From Flavobacterium sp. A45 (GTDB lineage Bacteria > Bacteroidota > Bacteroidia > Flavobacteriales > Flavobacteriaceae): a stretch of 64,000 bases of DNA. Made by a program: the position numbers and the translations under genes. The notes beneath the pieces were generated by a model. It worked only from the letters and a program-made list of their open reading frames with translations. It had not been told where the DNA came from and made no database searches. The stretch covers positions 1-64,000 of the forward strand of contig NZ_MUNX01000080.1 of assembly GCF_002001005.1 (NCBI RefSeq), written 5' to 3'. Below, in pieces: positions 43,800 through 53,746 of this stretch. Each line of letters begins with the position of its first letter. Position 1 is the first letter of the stretch.

Positions 43800-46349
43800 A
43801 TGAATGGTGCAAAAGTATCATTATTTATCCTAATTAGTATTTTTTTATATGCTTGTAATTCGGAAAAGAGGGTTCCAGCCAGAAAACAACTTCTTGTCAA
43901 AAATGAAATTTTTGAAAACGGAAAAATACTGAGAAATCAATCTATTTATGATCAATTATATCAGCAGCCAAATAGTAAAGTGCCTATAGTTGGGTATCGT
44001 TTTTTGTTGAATTTGTATAATTTGGCCAACCCAAACCCTGATTCTACATTTAATTTAAAGTATTTAAACAATAAAAAGAAATACGATAGGGAAGTAAGAT
44101 GGCTTTCGGCTAAACAAATTGAAGGACTCCGTAAATCTTTTTGGTATCTTGGGATTCATAATTTTTTAAAAGAAACTGGGGAAGCCCCCGTGATTTTGGA
44201 TACCATAAAGGCTAAAAAATCACTGGCACGACTTAAAAATTATTATTTCAAAAATGGTTATTTTGATGTAGAAGCAACTTATAAGCGAGACTCTTTGGCT
44301 CCCAAAAATGCTCAATTAAAATATTATTTAACAACAGGGAATCCCTATATTATTGATTCTTTAAGAACGGCAATTCAAACTCCTGTTTTGGATTCTATTT
44401 ATAAAACTTCTAAATCGCTTATTGTCCCAGGAAAACAGTATAAAACTGAAGATTTTGAAAATGAAAAAAATCGAATAACGACTCTTTTCAGAAATCATGG
44501 AGCCTACCGTTTTCAGGCTAATTACGTCACTTTTGATATTGATACGATAAATAAAAAAGACAAGGCTAGTGTAGTATTAAACGTTGGAAATTATTCCTAT
44601 CAGGAGAATGATTCGACCAAGACAGAGCCGTTTAAGCTATACAAAATCAGCGAAATTAAAATCTATACCGATTATAAGCCGGAAAGACAAAATTTGGCAA
44701 TTAAAGACAGTGTGACGCATAATAACATAAATCTGTATGGATTTGAAAAAATCAAGTATAGTCCTCACGCTATAACAGATGCTGTTTTTCTTTCCAAAGG
44801 AAGCTTCTTTAATGATGATAAAACGGTTTTAACTACTCGGTATTTGAATAATTTAAGGATATTCAATTATCCAACTATACAATATGTGGTTGATAAGAGA
44901 GATACATTAGGGCAGTCTTTGATTGCTAAAATTTATTTAACGCCTCGAAAAAAATACAGTTTCGGATATACTTTGGATGTTACTCATTCGAATATTGAAG
45001 ACTTTGGAATTACGGGTAGTATAACAGAAACAGTTAGAAATGTTTTTAATGGGGCTGAGACTCTTGAGCTTTCTGCCAGAGGAAATATTGGTGCTTCAAA
45101 TGATATTGCAGATTCAAATGATAGTTTTTTTAATGTATCAGAATATGGGGTGGATGCCAAACTAAATTTTCCTCGGATTCTATTTCCTTTTAAAACAGAA
45201 AAAATAATTCCGAAAAGTATGATTCCTTCCACAGTGTTTAGTTTAGGTCTTTCCAAGCAAACCAATATTGGATTGGATAAAGAAAATTTCACAGGATCCT
45301 TTTCATATAATTGGACACCTAAAAAAAACACCACAACTAGGTTTGATTTGTTGAATTTTCAGTTTGTCCGTAATCTGAATCCCGAGAATTATTTTAACGT
45401 CTATGATAGTTCCTATGATGCTTTAAATGATATTGGAAAAATATACAATACCGATCCTCTCAATGTAGACACAAACAATAATTTGATTATCGAAAGTGGA
45501 ACTACTGGTTTTACAAAAGACGTTTTAACGCTGCAAACCGCTTTGAGGCCAGATGATCAAGAATTTCAAGATGTAAGTAATATTGAGCAGCAAAGAATAA
45601 GGCTTACAGATAATGATTTTATTTTGGCAACCAATTTTAATTTTACCAAAACAAGTAAAAAAGATTTACAAGATAATACCTTTTATTCTTTTAGAACCAA
45701 GATAGAATCTGCGGGAACAATACTGTCTTTGATTTCAAATGTAAGCAACACTCCTAAAAATGAAAATGGGAATTATGAAATTTTTAATTTGGAATATTCT
45801 GAATATATAAAAACGGAATTTGATTTTATTAAACATTGGAATGTCAATAAGGCCAATGTATTTGCGATGAGAGCTTTCTTTGGCATTGCTATTCCGTACG
45901 GTAATTCTAATTCTATTCCATTTACAAAGAGTTATTATGCTGGTGGAGCTAATGATAACAGAGCTTGGCAACCGTATGATTTGGGGCCTGGTAGTAGTAC
46001 TTTCTCTAGTGACTTTAACGAAGCCAATATGAAAATAGCAATCAGTGGGGAATACCGATTTCTAATTGCGGGAAAATGGAATGGAGCTCTTTTTGCAGAT
46101 GCCGGCAATATTTGGAATGTTTTTGATGCTGTAACCTATGAACCTGCAAAATTTGACTCGATAGAAGATTTAAAAGAAATAGCTTTAGGAACAGGATTTG
46201 GTATACGATATGATTTAGGTTTTTTTGCAGTTAGAGTCGATATGGGATTCAAAACATACAATCCTGCTTTAGAAATTAACGAAAGATGGTTCACTCAATA
46301 TAATTTTGCGAATTCGGTGTTTAATTTTGGTATCAATTACCCTTTCTAA
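43800..46349 (+). CDS. tamL: TamL-type BamA/TamA outer-membrane lipoprotein
   Basis: From the ATG at 43800 the protein has 849 residues. It begins with a lipoprotein signal (LFILISIFLYAC) and then periplasmic POTRA-like modules (through about residue 400). It ends in an Omp85-type 16-strand barrel with the family's repeated aromatic strands and final Phe (FGINYPF). In Bacteroidota such lipoprotein TamA homologues (TamL) work with TamB in outer-membrane biogenesis; tamB is not in this window. The frame is open 27 codons upstream, but the lipobox placement only makes sense from the internal Met. Confidence 0.88.
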   Translation: MNGAKVSLFILISIFLYACNSEKRVPARKQLLVKNEIFENGKILRNQSIYDQLYQQPNSKVPIVGYRFLLNLYNLANPNPDSTFNLKYLNNKKKYDREVRWLSAKQIEGLRKSFWYLGIHNFLKETGEAPVILDTIKAKKSLARLKNYYFKNGYFDVEATYKRDSLAPKNAQLKYYLTTGNPYIIDSLRTAIQTPVLDSIYKTSKSLIVPGKQYKTEDFENEKNRITTLFRNHGAYRFQANYVTFDIDTINKKDKASVVLNVGNYSYQENDSTKTEPFKLYKISEIKIYTDYKPERQNLAIKDSVTHNNINLYGFEKIKYSPHAITDAVFLSKGSFFNDDKTVLTTRYLNNLRIFNYPTIQYVVDKRDTLGQSLIAKIYLTPRKKYSFGYTLDVTHSNIEDFGITGSITETVRNVFNGAETLELSARGNIGASNDIADSNDSFFNVSEYGVDAKLNFPRILFPFKTEKIIPKSMIPSTVFSLGLSKQTNIGLDKENFTGSFSYNWTPKKNTTTRFDLLNFQFVRNLNPENYFNVYDSSYDALNDIGKIYNTDPLNVDTNNNLIIESGTTGFTKDVLTLQTALRPDDQEFQDVSNIEQQRIRLTDNDFILATNFNFTKTSKKDLQDNTFYSFRTKIESAGTILSLISNVSNTPKNENGNYEIFNLEYSEYIKTEFDFIKHWNVNKANVFAMRAFFGIAIPYGNSNSIPFTKSYYAGGANDNRAWQPYDLGPGSSTFSSDFNEANMKIAISGEYRFLIAGKWNGALFADAGNIWNVFDAVTYEPAKFDSIEDLKEIALGTGFGIRYDLGFFAVRVDMGFKTYNPALEINERWFTQYNFANSVFNFGINYPF

Positions 46350-46364
46350 GTGCTAATTAATTCT

Positions 46365-46372
46365 TATTTTTG
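46365..46372 (+). promoter_or_regulatory. -7 element of fbaA
   Basis: TATTTTTG, exact TAnnTTTG, 47 nt before the ATG. Confidence 0.4.
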
Positions 46373-46419
46373 CAAATTATAATCTAAAAACTAAAAAAAA
46401 CAATTAAAAGAAAATTACA

Positions 46420-47487
46420 ATGGCACACAATATTAAACCCGGAGTGGCTACAGGCGATCAAGTACAAGAGATTTTCAACTATGCAAAAGAAAAAGGATTT
46501 GCACTTCCTGCTGTAAATGTTATTGGATCTGATACTATTAATGGAGTACTGGAAACTGCTGCAAAGCTTAACGCACCAGTTATTATCCAATTTTCAAATG
46601 GTGGAGCACAATTTAATGCAGGAAAAGGACTTTCAAATGCTGGAGAAAAAGCCGCTATCGCAGGTGGTATTGCTGGAGCAAAACACATTCATACATTAGC
46701 AGAAGCTTACGGTGCAACAGTTATTTTGCACACTGACCACTGTGCTAAAAAATTATTACCATGGATTGACGGATTGTTGGATGCATCAGAAGAGCATTTT
46801 GCAGCAACTGGAAAGCCTTTGTTTTCTTCTCACATGATTGATTTGTCTGAAGAACCAATTGAAGAGAACATCGAAATCTGTAAAGGTTATTTAGAGAGAA
46901 TGAGCAAAATGGGGATGACTCTGGAAATCGAACTTGGAATCACTGGTGGAGAAGAAGACGGTGTTGACAACTCTGATGTAGATAGCTCAAAATTATACAC
47001 TCAGCCTTCTGAAGTGTCTTATGCTTACGAAGAATTATCAAAAGTTAGCCCAAGATTCACAATTGCTGCTTCTTTTGGAAACGTACACGGTGTTTACAAA
47101 CCAGGAAACGTAAAATTGACTCCAAAAATCTTAAAAAATTCTCAAGATTACGTTCAGGAAAAATTCAAAACTGGACACAATCCTGTTGATTTTGTTTTCC
47201 ACGGTGGATCAGGTTCTACATTGGAAGAAATCAGAGAGGGAATTAGCTACGGAGTTGTAAAAATGAATATTGATACTGACTTACAATTTGCATTTACTGA
47301 AGGTATTCGTGACTTTATGGTGAACAATATTGAGTATCTTAAAACTCAAATTGGTAACCCAACAGGGGATGATGCTCCAAACAAAAAATACTATGATCCA
47401 AGAAAATGGTTGCGTGAAGGTGAAGTAACTTTCATCTCAAGACTGGAGCAAGCATTTGCTGACTTAAACAATGTGAATACACTATAA
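46420..47487 (+). CDS. fbaA: Class II fructose-bisphosphate aldolase
   Basis: This zinc-dependent aldolase of glycolysis and gluconeogenesis cleaves fructose 1,6-bisphosphate. The 355-residue protein is close to E. coli FbaA. The metal ligand is in ILHTDHCAKK, then EIELGITGGEEDGVDN, AASFGNVHGVYKPGN and FVFHGGSGS, with a C-terminal KYYDPRKWLREGE. accD follows after 111 nt of repeat-like AT-rich sequence. Confidence 0.96.
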   Translation: MAHNIKPGVATGDQVQEIFNYAKEKGFALPAVNVIGSDTINGVLETAAKLNAPVIIQFSNGGAQFNAGKGLSNAGEKAAIAGGIAGAKHIHTLAEAYGATVILHTDHCAKKLLPWIDGLLDASEEHFAATGKPLFSSHMIDLSEEPIEENIEICKGYLERMSKMGMTLEIELGITGGEEDGVDNSDVDSSKLYTQPSEVSYAYEELSKVSPRFTIAASFGNVHGVYKPGNVKLTPKILKNSQDYVQEKFKTGHNPVDFVFHGGSGSTLEEIREGISYGVVKMNIDTDLQFAFTEGIRDFMVNNIEYLKTQIGNPTGDDAPNKKYYDPRKWLREGEVTFISRLEQAFADLNNVNTL

Positions 47488-47598
47488 AAAGTGATCAGTT
47501 TTCAGTTTTAGTGTCCAGTTTTCAAACACTGATAATTGAACACTAAAGCTGATTGCTAACACTGAATACTTGATTACTGAACACTGAATACTATATAA

Positions 47599-48453
47599 AT
47601 GGCTTGGTTTAAAAGAAAAGAAAAAGGAATCACTACGGCTACCGAAGACAAAATGGACATCCCAAAAGGACTTTGGTACAAATCACCTACAGGAAAAATT
47701 ATTGATGCTGAAGAATTGGCTCGTAATTTATTTGTAAGTCCCGAAGATGGTTTCCATGTTAGAATTGGGAGTGAAGCTTATTTTGATATTTTGTTCGACA
47801 ATAATGAGTTTGTTGAATTAGACAAAAACATGACTTCTAAAGATCCTCTGAATTTTGTTGACACCAAAAAATATGCAGATCGCTTAAAAGAAGTTATGGA
47901 CAAAACCCAGCTTAAAGATGCGGTTCGTACTGGAGTTGGAAAATCCAAAGGGAAAGAAGTTGTAATTTGCTGTATGGATTTTGCCTTTATCGGTGGATCT
48001 ATGGGAGCGGTTGTTGGAGAAAAAATTGCAAGAGGAATTGATCATGCGATCAAGAATAGATTGCCTTTTGTAATGATATCCAAATCTGGTGGTGCCAGAA
48101 TGATGGAAGCTGCTTATTCTTTAATGCAATTGGCAAAAACATCAGTGAAATTGGCTCAACTAGCCGAAGCTAAATTACCTTATATTTCACTTTGTACAGA
48201 TCCGACTACTGGAGGAACAACTGCTTCTTATGCAATGTTGGGAGATATCAATATTTCTGAGCCAGGAGCCTTGATCGGTTTTGCTGGTCCACGTGTGGTA
48301 AGAGATACAACAGGTAAAGATTTGCCGGAAGGATTTCAAACTGCCGAGTTCTTACTCGAACATGGTTTCTTGGATTTTATTACGCCTAGAAAAGAATTGA
48401 AGGATAAGATTAACTTATACATCGATTTGATTCAAAACAATGATATTAGATAA
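47599..48453 (+). CDS. accD: Acetyl-CoA carboxylase carboxyltransferase, beta subunit
   Basis: AccD and AccA transfer the carboxyl group from carboxybiotin to acetyl-CoA in the first committed step of fatty acid synthesis. The 284-residue protein has the crotonase-type core: [44 protein letters not shown] and [16 protein letters not shown]. The N-terminal zinc ribbon of E. coli AccD (four Cys) is present in outline (WYKSPTGK ... FVSPEDGF), but every Cys is replaced (Ser29, Gly32, Ser47, Asp50), so zinc cannot bind there. The AccA gene is elsewhere. Confidence 0.94.
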   Translation: MAWFKRKEKGITTATEDKMDIPKGLWYKSPTGKIIDAEELARNLFVSPEDGFHVRIGSEAYFDILFDNNEFVELDKNMTSKDPLNFVDTKKYADRLKEVMDKTQLKDAVRTGVGKSKGKEVVICCMDFAFIGGSMGAVVGEKIARGIDHAIKNRLPFVMISKSGGARMMEAAYSLMQLAKTSVKLAQLAEAKLPYISLCTDPTTGGTTASYAMLGDINISEPGALIGFAGPRVVRDTTGKDLPEGFQTAEFLLEHGFLDFITPRKELKDKINLYIDLIQNNDIR

Positions 48454-48456
48454 ATG

Positions 48457-48484
48457 AAAATCCCGAGCAATCGGGATTTTTTTA
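48457..48484 (+). terminator. Terminator after accD
   Basis: The stem AAAATCCCGA / TCGGGATTTT with a 4-nt loop is followed by a T-run. Confidence 0.85.
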
Positions 48485-48650
48485 TTTTATAACGCTATAT
48501 TCTAAATTATAAACAGCTTTTTATTTTAAACATATAAGCCTATAAGTTATAAATGAAAGTAGTTTGTCAATTTGTATTAAAAGGAAATATAAGTTAAAAA
48601 ACGTTCTTTATAAGGTTGTGTAATTTTGCTTAAATGAGCTTTTTTTATAA

Positions 48651-49535
48651 CTAATTTTTAGGTCTGCCTCTTTTTAGTTCTTTTTCGGCTATTTTAAACA
48701 CTAGTTTTTCTCTCCATTTTGCATAACGGCCTTTGAAGGTTACTTTTATGGCACTGTCTACAGCACCATGCATGAATAAACTCCAAACGCTGGCCATTTT
48801 TCTGGTTATGGATTTGTCCCATGCACGAAGTGTTAGGGAGAATGAACCGTCAATGTAGCGCATCCAGTGCCACATTCCAGTTGGCATAAATAAGGTATCT
48901 CCGTGTTCTAGGAAAACTTCATACCCTTCTACTCCTTTTAATGCAGGAAATTTTTCAAAATCTGGATTGGCAACATCATAATCTTCTAAAGCATAAGTGG
49001 TGTTCGGGATGCAATAGAGTCTTTTTTTCCATTTATTGTCAAATAATATGATGTGTTTTCTTCCTCCAAAATGAGTGTGGAAAAGATGAGGTAAGTCGAT
49101 GTCATAATGTAAAAATGTGATCGCCTTGGACCCTCCAAAAAACATTGCTGGCATGCTTTCGATAAATCCGCCCATCAATTCTTTGGGAACTTTTACATCA
49201 TTAAGTAAGTCGGGTTTGTGTTTGAAAAGGTTTAAGAAAAAAATACGCAACTCAGTAGGTTCTCTTTTTATTAAATCCAAATATTCACCAAATTTCATAC
49301 TGGCAATAGAGGCGTTAATTACTTTGGTTGGATCAGCTTTGGAATTATCTACTAGTTTTACTTCAATATCTCCCGCGATTTCCTTGAAATAATCGGTTGA
49401 CCATTTTTCTCTTGCAGGCCAATCCTTGGTTAAACCTTTTATAATTAATGGCTTTCTTTTATCTAAATAGTTTTTTTTAAAATCTTCTCTACTAATAGAC
49501 TCAACAGTATCAACAGGTTTTAGGATAAAGCTCAT
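48651..49535 (-). CDS. JmjC-like cupin (cupin_8) protein
   Basis: This 294-residue cupin has SREDFKKNYLDKRKPLIIKG near the start and the jelly-roll metal site in LHYDIDLPHLFHTHFGGRKHI (His-Tyr-Asp plus later His). A second site segment is PTGMWHWMRYI. Such JmjC-like proteins are often 2-oxoglutarate/Fe(II) hydroxylases of proteins or RNA. The HxD...H pattern fits an active dioxygenase, but the substrate is unknown. It has its own promoter and is downstream of an ABC permease gene on the same strand. Confidence 0.85.
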   Translation of the reverse strand: MSFILKPVDTVESISREDFKKNYLDKRKPLIIKGLTKDWPAREKWSTDYFKEIAGDIEVKLVDNSKADPTKVINASIASMKFGEYLDLIKREPTELRIFFLNLFKHKPDLLNDVKVPKELMGGFIESMPAMFFGGSKAITFLHYDIDLPHLFHTHFGGRKHIILFDNKWKKRLYCIPNTTYALEDYDVANPDFEKFPALKGVEGYEVFLEHGDTLFMPTGMWHWMRYIDGSFSLTLRAWDKSITRKMASVWSLFMHGAVDSAIKVTFKGRYAKWREKLVFKIAEKELKRGRPKN

Positions 49536-49570
49536 TTATTTGTTTTTTTTTATTAAATAGATCTGCTTAC

Positions 49571-49600
49571 CAAAAATACCTAATTATTTCTAGTCTTCAA
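49571..49600 (-). promoter_or_regulatory. Promoter of cupin gene
   Basis: On the minus strand TTG (49598-49600), 19 nt, then TATTTTTG (49571-49578), an exact -7, about 35 nt before the ATG. Confidence 0.55.
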
Positions 49601-49632
49601 AATTTACAATTAAATAACAAAAACATAACAGA

Positions 49633-50880
49633 CTACATTCCGGTTCTGATGGCTTCCACAGGATCTAATTTGGAGGCGCTAATGGCTGGAAGAATTCCAG
49701 AAATCAGACCAATTAGAGCCGCTAAACCTGTTCCTAAAATAATATTCCCAAGTCCTAATACAAATTCAAATTCTAACGCATTGGTCAGAATCATAGCGAT
49801 TATCCAAACCATAAATAATCCAATTATCCCTCCTAGTACAGAAAGTATTATAGCTTCGAATAAAAATTGAAATAATATAAAACGATTCTTGGCGCCCAAT
49901 GATTTTTGGATTCCGATGAGGTTGGTTCTTTCTTTTACGGATACAAACATAATATTGGCAATACCGAATCCTCCTACCAATAATGAAAAGCCACTGATAA
50001 TCCATCCTACCATATTCATTTGGCCGATAATGTTGTCGATTAATTCTAGAAAACCTCCAAAAACGTTAATGAAAAAATTATCGATTTCTCCAGCTTTCAA
50101 GCCTCTGAAATTTCTAAGTTTTTGGGAGATTTCACTTTTATATTCTTCCATATCAACACCTTTTTCGGGCTTGAATATGATTACGTTTGTTAAGTTTGGA
50201 TTGTTGTCACCATACAATCTGCGAACAAAATTTACTGGAATAAAAGCTGCATTATCATTACTGTCACCAAATGAAGAGCCTTCCTTTTTTAAAACACCTA
50301 TTACCGTGAATTTTTGTCCATACAATCGAACATTTTTTCCTAATGGTTCTGAGTCTTCAAAAAGAGATTTTGCGATATCGTTTCCAATTACAATTACTGG
50401 AGATCCTGAGTTGGCCTCTGATTCATTGTAATATCTTCCTTTTTCAAATTCTAACCCCTGGATATCAATAAACTCATGGGAAACAGGAACAATGTTTACA
50501 TCACTTACTGTGTTGGCTTCGTATTTTATGTTTTCACTTTTGGTGAATATTTGGTATCCCAATTGTTCCGTATGGGTCATTGTGTTTTTTAGGTAAACAT
50601 ACTCAGTGTATTTTACATTGGGGAATTGTTCTCTTTTCCATTGTGGGATATCTGAAGGGCCAAATGAAAATTTCAATAAATAAATAGTGTTTTTATCGAG
50701 ACTGCTTAATTCTTTTGAAATTTTTCTGTCTAAAGAATCTACAGCAGCAAGTACTGCTATAATTGAGAATATACCAATAGTAACCCCCAATAAAGAAAGT
50801 AATGTTCTTAATTTATTACTGCGTAAAGCATTCATGGCAAAACCAAAACTCTCTTTTAATAATCGTAGGTAAACTAGCAT
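49633..50880 (-). CDS. MacB/FtsX-type ABC transporter permease
   Basis: From the ATG at 50880 the protein has 415 residues. It has an N-terminal helix (MNALRSNKLRTLLSLLGVTIGIFSIIAVLAAVDSL), a large extracytoplasmic MacB core domain (about 45-270, with YNESEANSGSPVIVIG), and three C-terminal helices of the FtsX domain ending ISASKLDPVEAIR. Such permeases act with a separate ATPase in lipoprotein export, macrolide efflux or signalling. No ATPase is adjacent. The 24-codon upstream extension is rejected since the internal ATG precedes the family's start. Confidence 0.9.
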   Translation of the reverse strand: MLVYLRLLKESFGFAMNALRSNKLRTLLSLLGVTIGIFSIIAVLAAVDSLDRKISKELSSLDKNTIYLLKFSFGPSDIPQWKREQFPNVKYTEYVYLKNTMTHTEQLGYQIFTKSENIKYEANTVSDVNIVPVSHEFIDIQGLEFEKGRYYNESEANSGSPVIVIGNDIAKSLFEDSEPLGKNVRLYGQKFTVIGVLKKEGSSFGDSNDNAAFIPVNFVRRLYGDNNPNLTNVIIFKPEKGVDMEEYKSEISQKLRNFRGLKAGEIDNFFINVFGGFLELIDNIIGQMNMVGWIISGFSLLVGGFGIANIMFVSVKERTNLIGIQKSLGAKNRFILFQFLFEAIILSVLGGIIGLFMVWIIAMILTNALEFEFVLGLGNIILGTGLAALIGLISGILPAISASKLDPVEAIRTGM

Positions 50881-50989
50881 CTCTTTAAAATTTGTGTTAC
50901 TGTAAAAATTTATATTATTAATTCGAAAACCTAAAATTAATACATTAAACAATAGGTGTGTTATTTTAAGAGATTGTTACATTTTTTTA

Positions 50990-51021
50990 TTGAATTATAT
51001 TCTTAAAAAAAACTATTTTTG
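50990..51021 (+). promoter_or_regulatory. Promoter of purH
   Basis: TTG (50990-50992), 21 nt, then TATTTTTG (51014-51021), exact, 23 nt before the ATG. Confidence 0.55.
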
Positions 51022-51044
51022 CACTTTAAAATTATAACTACTCA

Positions 51045-52571
51045 ATGAACACAACAAAAACAATCCAATCAGCATTAATTTCGGTCTTTTCAAAAGAAGG
51101 TCTTGAACCAATTGTAAGAAAATTGCATGAGCAAAATGTGGTTTTTTATTCTACAGGAGGAACCGAGGAATTCATTAAAAATTTAGGAATACCTGTAATC
51201 CCTGTTGAAGATGTTACTTCTTATCCTTCTATTTTAGGAGGACGTGTAAAAACATTGCATCCAAAGGTTTTTGGAGGAATTCTAAACCGTCAAGACAATG
51301 AAAGTGATGTACAACAAATGCAGGAATATAACATTCCACAAATTGATTTGGTAATTGTTGATTTATACCCATTTGAAAAAACAGTTGCTTCAGGAGCAAG
51401 CGAAGAAGATATTATCGAAAAAATTGATATTGGTGGTATTTCATTGATTCGTGCTGCCGCAAAAAACTTTAATGACACTGTAATCGTTTCGTCAATGGAT
51501 CAATACAGCATGTTTTTGGATATGATTACTACTCAAAATGGAGCTACAACATTGGCAGACAGAAAATTATTGGCAACCAAAGCTTTTCATGTTTCGTCTC
51601 ATTATGATGGAGCTATTTTTAATTATTTCAATACTGACGAGACAATCTATAAAGCAAGTATAGAAAACGGACAAGTATTGCGATATGGTGAAAATCCACA
51701 CCAGAAAGGATTTTTCTTCGGAGATTTCGACGCTATGTTTACCAAAGTTCACGGTAAAGAATTATCATATAACAATTTATTAGATGTTGATGCAGCTGTG
51801 AATTTAATTCACGAATTCAAAACTGACGGACCAACATTTGCAATTTTAAAACACAACAACGCTTGTGGATTGGCTACAAGAGAAACTATTTCTGAGGCTT
51901 ACAATGTGGCTTTGGCTTGTGATCCTACTTCTGCTTTTGGAGGTGTTTTGATTGCTAATACAACAATTGATGTGGCTACTGCCAATGAAATTAACAAGTT
52001 GTTTTGTGAGGTAGTTATCGCTCCATCTTATGATGCCGAAGCAATTGCTATTTTACAGGAAAAGAAAAACAGAATTATATTAATTCAAAATGATGTCGAA
52101 TTGCCTCAAAAACAGGTAAGAACGTGTTTGAATGGGTTGTTGATTCAAGAAAGAAATAACATTACTGATACTAAAGCTGATTTAAAAACCGTTACAACAA
52201 CAGCACCAACAGCGCAAGAAATTGAAGATTTGATTTTCGCCTCTAAAGTGTGTAAGAATACTAAATCAAATACAATTGTTTTTGCCAAAAACGGAACTTT
52301 GATTTCTTCTGGAACAGGACAAACATCTAGAGTAGATGCATTATTACAAGCTATTGAAAAAGCAAAAGTTTTTGGATTTAGTTTGGAAGGTGCTTCAATG
52401 GCAAGTGATGCTTTTTTCCCTTTTCCAGATTGTGTTGAAATTGCAAAGAAAGCTGGAATAACAGCCGTGATTCAACCAGGAGGATCAATTAAAGACGAAT
52501 TGAGCATTAATTATTGCAATGAAAATAATCTTGCGATGGTATTTACAGGAACACGTCATTTTAAACATTAA
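51045..52571 (+). CDS. purH: Bifunctional AICAR formyltransferase / IMP cyclohydrolase
   Basis: PurH performs the last two steps of IMP synthesis. The 508-residue protein has an N-terminal cyclohydrolase (MGS-like) domain (about 1-145; SVFSKEGLEPIVRKL, STGGTEEFI, GGRVKTLHPKVFGGIL) and a C-terminal formyltransferase domain. In the latter, RYGENPHQ, LDVDAAVNLI, LKHNNACG (catalytic Lys-His) and IQPGGSIKDE mark the active site. It uses 10-formyltetrahydrofolate. mreB follows with a separate promoter. Confidence 0.96.
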   Translation: MNTTKTIQSALISVFSKEGLEPIVRKLHEQNVVFYSTGGTEEFIKNLGIPVIPVEDVTSYPSILGGRVKTLHPKVFGGILNRQDNESDVQQMQEYNIPQIDLVIVDLYPFEKTVASGASEEDIIEKIDIGGISLIRAAAKNFNDTVIVSSMDQYSMFLDMITTQNGATTLADRKLLATKAFHVSSHYDGAIFNYFNTDETIYKASIENGQVLRYGENPHQKGFFFGDFDAMFTKVHGKELSYNNLLDVDAAVNLIHEFKTDGPTFAILKHNNACGLATRETISEAYNVALACDPTSAFGGVLIANTTIDVATANEINKLFCEVVIAPSYDAEAIAILQEKKNRIILIQNDVELPQKQVRTCLNGLLIQERNNITDTKADLKTVTTTAPTAQEIEDLIFASKVCKNTKSNTIVFAKNGTLISSGTGQTSRVDALLQAIEKAKVFGFSLEGASMASDAFFPFPDCVEIAKKAGITAVIQPGGSIKDELSINYCNENNLAMVFTGTRHFKH

Positions 52572-52577
52572 TTTGTT

Positions 52578-52585
52578 TAACTTTG
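52578..52585 (+). promoter_or_regulatory. -7 element of mreB cluster
   Basis: TAACTTTG matches TAnnTTTG, 40 nt before mreB, so the shape cluster can be read independently of purH. Confidence 0.45.
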
Positions 52586-52625
52586 TGCGTAATTTATTTA
52601 TAACTTTTTAACCCCTAAAAAGCAT

Positions 52626-53654
52626 ATGGGATTTTTTGATTTCATGACCGAGGATATTGCAATTGACCTTGGTACAGCAAACACTTTAATCATTCACAAT
52701 GACAAAGTCGTAATTGACAGCCCGTCTATAGTTGCGCGTGATAGAATATCAGGCAAAATTATTGCAGTTGGTAAAGAAGCCAATATGATGCAAGGAAAGA
52801 CGCATGAAAATATCAAAACGATTCGACCTTTGAAAGATGGTGTAATTGCTGATTTCGATGCTTCCGAAAAAATGATCAGTATGTTTATCAAAAGCATACC
52901 GGCATTGAAAAAAAAGATGTTTACCCCAGCTTTGAGAATGGTGGTATGTATTCCTTCCGGAATTACTGAAGTGGAGATGAGAGCGGTTAAAGAGTCATGC
53001 GAAAGGGTAAACGGTAAGGAAGTTTATTTGATACATGAGCCTATGGCAGCAGCAATTGGTATCGGAATTGATATCATGCAGCCAAAAGGGAATATGATTG
53101 TTGACATAGGTGGTGGAACAACCGAAATTGCAGTTATTGCATTAGGCGGAATTGTTTGTGACAAATCTGTAAAAATTGCAGGTGATGTTTTTACCAATGA
53201 TATTGTTTACTATATGCGTACACAACACAACTTATTTGTTGGAGAAAGTACTGCTGAAAAAATAAAAATTCAAATTGGTGCAGCTATTGAAGATTTAGAA
53301 ACTCCTCCTGAAGATATGTCAGTTCAAGGAAGAGATTTGTTGACGGGTAAACCAAAACAGGTTGAGGTTTCTTATAGAGAAATTGCAAAAGCTTTAGACA
53401 AATCGATTCAACGAATTGAAGATGCGGTTATGGAAACATTATCACAAACTCCTCCAGAGTTAGCAGCCGATATTTATAATACGGGTATCTATCTTGCAGG
53501 TGGTGGATCTATGTTGAGAGGGCTTGACAAAAGAATCTCCCAAAAAACAGATTTGCCGGTTTATATTGCCGAAGATCCATTGAGAGCAGTAGTAAGAGGA
53601 ACTGGAATGGCTCTTAAAAATATTACAAAGTTTAAAAATATCCTTATAAAATAA
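52626..53654 (+). CDS. mreB: Rod-shape-determining actin homologue MreB
   Basis: MreB polymerises on the inner membrane and positions the elongation machinery. The 342-residue protein has the actin-fold motifs DLGTANTLI (phosphate 1), CIPSGITEVEMRAVKES, EPMAAAIGIGI, DIGGGTTEIAVIALGG (phosphate 2) and LAGGGSMLRGLD (adenosine). It leads the mreB-C-D-mrdA-rodA cluster, but a terminator follows it. Confidence 0.96.
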   Translation: MGFFDFMTEDIAIDLGTANTLIIHNDKVVIDSPSIVARDRISGKIIAVGKEANMMQGKTHENIKTIRPLKDGVIADFDASEKMISMFIKSIPALKKKMFTPALRMVVCIPSGITEVEMRAVKESCERVNGKEVYLIHEPMAAAIGIGIDIMQPKGNMIVDIGGGTTEIAVIALGGIVCDKSVKIAGDVFTNDIVYYMRTQHNLFVGESTAEKIKIQIGAAIEDLETPPEDMSVQGRDLLTGKPKQVEVSYREIAKALDKSIQRIEDAVMETLSQTPPELAADIYNTGIYLAGGGSMLRGLDKRISQKTDLPVYIAEDPLRAVVRGTGMALKNITKFKNILIK

Positions 53655-53661
53655 TAAAAAG

Positions 53662-53713
53662 AAATCCCAAATTCCAATTGAAATAATACATGATTTGGAA
53701 TTTGGATTTTTTT
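53662..53713 (+). terminator. Terminator-like hairpin between mreB and mreC
   Basis: AAATCC, one unpaired C, AAATTCCAA pair with TTGGAATTTGGATTT; about 15 bp in total, followed by seven Ts. It would cut transcription within the cluster and favour mreB over the downstream genes. Confidence 0.65.
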
Positions 53714-53746
53714 AAATTTCATTTTTTAAATTTTTAATTTTATACA

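Noticed and set aside
47488..47598. CRISPR-like array of short repeats between fbaA and accD
   Set aside because: Units are short, degenerate and without regular spacers, and no cas gene is present.
48486..48650. TAATTTTG promoter-like element after accD on the plus strand
   Set aside because: It would only drive transcription antisense into the cupin gene; AT-rich sequence yields such matches by chance.
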